From Roseateles_B sp041905785 (GTDB lineage: Bacteria > Pseudomonadota > Gammaproteobacteria > Burkholderiales > Burkholderiaceae_C), in NCBI GenBank assembly GCA_041905785.1, contig JAYRKJ010000010.1, positions 119,405-183,404 on the forward strand: a stretch of 64,000 nucleotides of DNA, given 5' to 3'. The position numbers were made by a program, and so were the translations under genes. Under the pieces are notes generated by a model. The model was not told the origin of the DNA. It did not search any database and saw only the letters and a program-made list of their open reading frames with translations. Positions 60,249-64,000 of the stretch are shown here, piece by piece (position 1 is the stretch's first letter; every line of letters begins with the position of its first letter).

Positions 60249-60980
60249 ATGGCAGCGATCCTGCAATCCCAAATCCTGCGGCACCTGCAACAGGTCGAAC
60301 TGGAGCGACAGCGCCGGCTTGCTGATCCGCCGCTGGGCGCTCGGGTGCAGGCGCTCAAGCAATACCAGCAACAGCGCTTCGCCCGCAGCTATGCGGACCT
60401 GCTGACTTCCCCACGTTACGCTAAGGCAGCGCGCTTCTTTCTCGACGAGCTGTATGGGCCCGGTGACTTCTCCCGCCGCGACGCTCAGTTCGCGCGTGTC
60501 GTCCCCGCCCTGGTACGTCTCTTTCCCGAGCAGGTGGTGCAGACGGTGGCACGGCTGGCAGAGCTGCATGCTTTGTCCGAAGGCCTGGACACCGAGATGG
60601 CACTGGCGCTGAACGCGCCGCAGTGGTCGGCCGCCGGCTACATCCAGGCATGGCAGACCGTGGGGCGGCCTGCACAGCGCCAGCTGCAGATCGACCTGAC
60701 CCTGGCGGTCGGCGTGGCGCTGGACGAGCTCACCCACAAGCCCTTGCTGCGCCATACCCTGCGCATGATGCGCGGCCCTGCGGCGGCGGCCGGCCTCTGT
60801 GACCTGCAGCACTTTCTTGAGCTGGGCTTTGACACCTTCAAAGCCATGAAGGGCGCGCGCGACTTCTTGGCGACCGTGCGCCATCGCGAGCAGGATCTGG
60901 CTGCCGCCTTGTTCGCCGCACCTGTCCCAGCGGGGACGGACTGTCCCGCAGGCGACGAAAGGCTAGGGCAACTCCCCTAG
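60249..60980 (+). CDS. Conserved hypothetical protein
   Basis: A 243-residue, all-helical cytoplasmic protein of a family I do not have a function for. Notable conserved-looking block: KAARFFLDELYGPGDFSRRD. It has no signal peptide, membrane helix or known catalytic motif. The ATG at 60249 starts a fully protein-like sequence. It is followed, 57 bases later, by fadD and then an MBL-fold gene, which hints at a role in lipid metabolism. Confidence 0.75.
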   Translation: MAAILQSQILRHLQQVELERQRRLADPPLGARVQALKQYQQQRFARSYADLLTSPRYAKAARFFLDELYGPGDFSRRDAQFARVVPALVRLFPEQVVQTVARLAELHALSEGLDTEMALALNAPQWSAAGYIQAWQTVGRPAQRQLQIDLTLAVGVALDELTHKPLLRHTLRMMRGPAAAAGLCDLQHFLELGFDTFKAMKGARDFLATVRHREQDLAAALFAAPVPAGTDCPAGDERLGQLP

Positions 60981-61037
60981 GCGCCTGGCAACGCGCTGCA
61001 CACCATGGGGCCGTCCGCATAAGGAGTCGCCCCCGCC

Positions 61038-62759
61038 ATGAATGCAGTGCTCGAGCCTCACGACAGCCGGTCAAGCCCCGGAGAAAAGCCCTGGCTGAAG
61101 TCCTACCCCGCCGAAGTGCCGGCGCAGGTGGCGGTGGACAGCTACCGCTCGCTGGTCGACTTGCTGGAGGAATCCTTCAGGAACTTCGCCGATCGCGACG
61201 CCGCGGTCTGCATGGATCAAAGGCTGAGCTACCGGCAGCTCGACGACATGTCGCGGGCCCTGGGGAGCTACCTCCAGGGCCTGGGCCTGAGCAAGGGCGC
61301 GCGTGTCGCCATCATGATGCCCAATGTGCTGCAGTATATGGTGGCCATCGCCGCCATCTTGCGTGCGGGCTATGTGGTGGTGAACGTGAACCCGCTGTAC
61401 ACGCCGCGCGAACTGGCACACCAGCTGAAGGACAGCGGCGCTGAGGCCATCATCGTGCTGGAGAACTTCGCCGCGACGCTGGAGGAGGTGATCACCGAGT
61501 CCCCGGTGCGGCATGTGGTCCTGTGCGCTCTGGGTGATCTGCTGGGTTGGTGCCGCGGACCCTTGGTCAATTTCGCGGTACGCCATCTGCGCAAGATGGT
61601 GAAAGAGTTCCGGCTGCCGCTGGGCGAGGGGCGCTCGGTCCTTCGCTTCAACGCGGCCCTGCAGCGAGGTCGAGCACGCACGCTGCAAGCGGTCGCGTTG
61701 GGACCCGATGATGTTGCCTTCCTCCAGTACACCGGCGGCACCACCGGCGTTTCCAAAGGCGCCACTCTTTTGCACCGCAACGTGGTCGCGAACATTCTGC
61801 AAAGCGAAGCCTGGTTCACCCCCATGCTGCAGCGCGTACGCGGCAAGCAACTGACGGTGGTCTGCGCGCTCCCGCTCTATCACATCTTTGCCCTGACAGC
61901 CTGCTACATGCTGGGCGCGCGGCAAGGCATGTTGAATCTCCTGATCACCAACCCGCGCGACATCCCTGGCTTTATCCGCACCCTGCAGCAATACCGGGTG
62001 CACATGTTCCCCGCGGTCAACACACTCTTCAACGCACTGGTCAATGAGCCGGCCTTTACACGGCTGGACTTCTCCGAGCTGGTGATCTCCAATGGCGGCG
62101 GCATGGCCGTCCAGCAGGCCACGGCGGAAAAATGGTTGCGCGTCACCGGCTGCCCGGTTGTGGAGGGCTACGGTCTGTCTGAGACCTCCCCGGTGGCGAC
62201 GGTGAACCGTTTGGATGTCCAGCAGTTCACCGGTTCCATTGGTCTGCCGATTCCCAATACCGAGATCACCATCCGTGATGACGAAGGCCGAGATGTGGCC
62301 TTGGGGGAACGAGGCGAAATCTGCATCCGGGGTCCTCAAGTCATGGCGGGCTACTGGCAGCGGCCAGAAGAGACCGCCCAGGTCTTCTGGCCGGATGGCT
62401 TCTTCAAGAGCGGCGACATTGGTGTCATGGACGATCGAGGCTATGTCCGCATCGTCGATCGCAAAAAGGACATGATTCTGGTCTCGGGCTTCAATGTGTA
62501 TCCGACAGAAATCGAGCAGGTCGTCAATCTCCATCCCGGCGTTCTGGAGTGCGCTGCAATCGGAGTGCCTGACGCCAAATCCGGCGAAGCCGTGAAGCTC
62601 TTCGTCGTCAAGCGCGACCCCGCATTGGCCGAGGAGGATTTGGCCCAGTACTGCCATGGGCAGATGACCGCATACAAACGCCCCAAGTACATTGAGTTCA
62701 GGGACGAACTCCCCAAAAGCAATGTCGGCAAAATTCTCAGACGTGAGCTGCGCACCTGA
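61038..62759 (+). CDS. fadD: Long-chain fatty acid--CoA ligase
   Basis: Activates fatty acids as acyl-CoA for beta-oxidation. The 573-residue protein contains the AMP-binding signature YTGGTTGVSKGATLLH, the central motif GYGLSETSPVATVN, DRKKDMILVSGFNVYPTEIE, and the C-terminal catalytic Lys in KSNVGKILRREL. No membrane segment other than a short hydrophobic stretch. The ATG at 61038 has AAGGAG eleven bases upstream. The neighbourhood of a lipase-like hydrolase and an MBL protein fits fatty-acid turnover. Confidence 0.95.
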   Translation: MNAVLEPHDSRSSPGEKPWLKSYPAEVPAQVAVDSYRSLVDLLEESFRNFADRDAAVCMDQRLSYRQLDDMSRALGSYLQGLGLSKGARVAIMMPNVLQYMVAIAAILRAGYVVVNVNPLYTPRELAHQLKDSGAEAIIVLENFAATLEEVITESPVRHVVLCALGDLLGWCRGPLVNFAVRHLRKMVKEFRLPLGEGRSVLRFNAALQRGRARTLQAVALGPDDVAFLQYTGGTTGVSKGATLLHRNVVANILQSEAWFTPMLQRVRGKQLTVVCALPLYHIFALTACYMLGARQGMLNLLITNPRDIPGFIRTLQQYRVHMFPAVNTLFNALVNEPAFTRLDFSELVISNGGGMAVQQATAEKWLRVTGCPVVEGYGLSETSPVATVNRLDVQQFTGSIGLPIPNTEITIRDDEGRDVALGERGEICIRGPQVMAGYWQRPEETAQVFWPDGFFKSGDIGVMDDRGYVRIVDRKKDMILVSGFNVYPTEIEQVVNLHPGVLECAAIGVPDAKSGEAVKLFVVKRDPALAEEDLAQYCHGQMTAYKRPKYIEFRDELPKSNVGKILRRELRT

Positions 62760-62800
62760 GCGCTGCGCTGCTGCACGCTGGGACTTGCGGTGAACCAGGC

Positions 62801-63733
62801 ATGGCCTTGCATACGGATGTTCACTTCATTGAACGCGGATGGCTGTCCGCCAACATGGTGCTGCTGGGCGGTGATAGCCGAGGCCCCCTTGTGGTGGACA
62901 CAGGCTATGTCACCCACGCCACCCACACCCTAGACCTGATCCAGCAGCAGCTTAAGGACGAGTCTCATGCCGCGCCCCGCGCCGTGCTGAACACGCACCT
63001 CCACTCTGACCACTGTGGCGGCAACGCAGCAATCCAGACTCGCTACGCCTGCCCGCTGTGGATTCCCCCCGCGGAATTCGAGGCAGCGAGGCTGTGGGAC
63101 GAATCTGCCTTGAGCTTCCGGGACACTGGCCAGCGCTGTGAGCGCTTCGTGCCGCACGCCAGACTACAACCGGGCGAGCGCATCGAACATGGCGCACTCC
63201 GCTGGGACATACATGCAGCGCCTGGCCATGATCCAGCATCAATCATGCTCTTCGAGGCGCGAATGGGCATCCTGATCTCAGCGGATGCATTGTGGGAACA
63301 TGGCTTCGGCATCGTATTTCCCGAACTTGCGCCGCAGCCGGCCCTAGGTGTGGCCTTTCACGAGCTTGAGCAGACGCTCGATCTGATCCAGGCACTCGCC
63401 CCCACTCGCGTGTTGCCGGGCCACGGCCCGATGTTCACGGACCTTCCTCGAGCCCTCCAGGAAGCACGCAGCCGGCTGGCCTACTTCCAGGCAGAGCCGG
63501 TACGCCATGCCTTACACGCCGCCAAAGCCCTGCTGATGTACCACATGCTGGAGTGGCGGGCACGAGATTGGGAGGCACTGCAGGGCTGGGTGCAGGAGAC
63601 GCCGGTACAAGGCCGGCTGATGGCGCAGGCGGGTGAGGAAGATATGCAGCGCTGGCTGCGGCGGCTGGTGGGGGGCCTGAGCCAGGGTGGCCTGGTGCGC
63701 ACGGATGAGGCCGGCGTTCGCCTGCTGGGGTGA
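62801..63733 (+). CDS. Metallo-beta-lactamase-fold hydrolase
   Basis: A 310-residue MBL-fold enzyme with the metal motif THLHSDHCGGN (near residue 64), AAPGHDPAS and LPGHGPMF, all ligand positions intact, and a C-terminal helical domain. It is not close to the MBL protein at 2772, which has HFHPDHLG. It starts 41 bases after fadD, so an acyl-CoA- or lipid-linked hydrolysis is plausible. No signal peptide. Substrate unknown. Confidence 0.87.
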   Translation: MALHTDVHFIERGWLSANMVLLGGDSRGPLVVDTGYVTHATHTLDLIQQQLKDESHAAPRAVLNTHLHSDHCGGNAAIQTRYACPLWIPPAEFEAARLWDESALSFRDTGQRCERFVPHARLQPGERIEHGALRWDIHAAPGHDPASIMLFEARMGILISADALWEHGFGIVFPELAPQPALGVAFHELEQTLDLIQALAPTRVLPGHGPMFTDLPRALQEARSRLAYFQAEPVRHALHAAKALLMYHMLEWRARDWEALQGWVQETPVQGRLMAQAGEEDMQRWLRRLVGGLSQGGLVRTDEAGVRLLG

Positions 63734-63830
63734 CCCTCGTTGCGCAGGCAAGGCTGGGGCGCCGCCGGCAAGGGTGGCCGCGAGGAGCTCAGCGCTAGCC
63801 ACACGGATCGGGCGCTTCAAAAGCAGAATC

Positions 63831-63871
63831 CCAAAAAGCAAAACCCCCGATCCTTGCGGAACCGGGGGTTT
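63831..63871 (-). terminator. Terminator of the rRNA operon
   Basis: On the minus strand AAACCCCCGG and CGGGGGTTT form a stable stem, followed by TTTTGCTTTTTGG, a strong T-rich tail. It lies a few bases after the 5S rRNA 3' end. Confidence 0.9.
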
Positions 63872-63883
63872 GGCGGGATATTA

Positions 63884-63997
63884 GCCTGACGATGACCTAC
63901 TTTCACACGGGAATCCGCACTATCATCGGCGCTGACTCGTTTCACTGTCCTGTTCGGGATGGGAAGGAGTGGGACCAAGTCGCTATGGTCATCAGGC
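63884..63997 (-). rRNA. rrf: 5S ribosomal RNA
   Basis: Read on the minus strand, the sequence runs GCCTGATGACC ... ACTTGGTCCCACTCCTTCCC ... GAACAGGACAGTGAAACG ... GTGTGAAAGTAGGTCATCG and closes with CGTCAGGC, pairing with the 5' end. These are standard 5S helices of a betaproteobacterium. The 16S and 23S genes would lie beyond the window to the right. Confidence 0.97.
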
Positions 63998-64000
63998 TTA

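Overview
The window is a compact, very GC-rich chromosomal segment from a betaproteobacterium, most likely Burkholderiales and close to the Rubrivivax/Leptothrix/Roseateles/Inhella group. The placement rests on characteristic gene orders (corC-lnt-glyQ-glyS-gmhB-plsC-ygjP; dksA-STAS-hslV-hslU), a LiuR-type MerR regulator with its ACGTTTACG operators, a fused isobutyryl-CoA mutase, a PEP-CTERM protein, and a 5S rRNA gene with betaproteobacterial character at the right edge. I see no prophage, transposase, CRISPR array or tRNA gene; this is mostly core and lineage-specific chromosome.  Layout, left to right. (1) 1-3.9 kb: the 3' part of a large FtsX/MacB-type permease, then a LiuR-like regulator divergent from a metallo-beta-lactamase-fold enzyme with a shared operator. 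(2) 4.2-12.3 kb, minus strand: an envelope/translation operon of Mg/Co-efflux-type CBS protein, apolipoprotein N-acyltransferase, both glycyl-tRNA synthetase subunits, a heptose-bisphosphate phosphatase-like protein lacking two expected Asp residues, PlsC and a YgjP-type peptidase. (3) 12.4-18.6 kb: zinc-type COG0523 GTPase, cysteine-poor DksA, a STAS-domain protein, a 41-bp tandem repeat array, and hslVU behind a sigma-32-like promoter. (4) 18.7-24.6 kb: potassium channel, ABC-2-type exporter, type III pantothenate kinase, EAL phosphodiesterase. (5) 24.6-28.1 kb: icmF behind a perfect 22-bp palindrome of the same family as the operator at 2.7 kb.  (6) 28.3-40.6 kb: a caspase-like protease, a chemoreceptor, and a seven-gene minus-strand signalling operon (PAS-GGDEF-EAL-REC-PAS hybrid, a 58-residue protein, HDOD, two histidine kinases, a degenerate HD-GYP response regulator and a stand-alone REC protein). 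This operon is the most system-like and least explained block. (7) 41-50 kb: tandem rhodaneses, YdeI-like and CreA proteins, a PEP-CTERM protein, a secreted tail-collar protein, AMP nucleosidase, a diguanylate cyclase, two acetyltransferases behind a consensus sigma-54 site, and a PQQ-type sugar dehydrogenase with a 17-unit Thr-Pro linker. (8) 50.2-54.6 kb: a tandem glycine riboswitch ahead of a DadA-like dehydrogenase, an EF-G paralogue and an XRE-like protein. (9) 54.6-57.4 kb: an unusual leader with an AT-rich inverted repeat, three small open frames, an HDOD protein and a TPMT-family methyltransferase. (10) 57.4-64 kb: an Lrp-family regulator divergent from 4-hydroxyphenylpyruvate dioxygenase with three TTGC/GCAA operators between them, a lipase-like hydrolase, FadD, a second MBL protein, and the end of an rRNA operon on the minus strand.  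Themes: branched-chain/fatty-acid and aromatic amino-acid catabolism under dedicated regulators, and c-di-GMP signalling (EAL, GGDEF, hybrid GGDEF-EAL, and a non-canonical HD-GYP). Functions were assigned by reading translated sequence and motifs; no database search was run.
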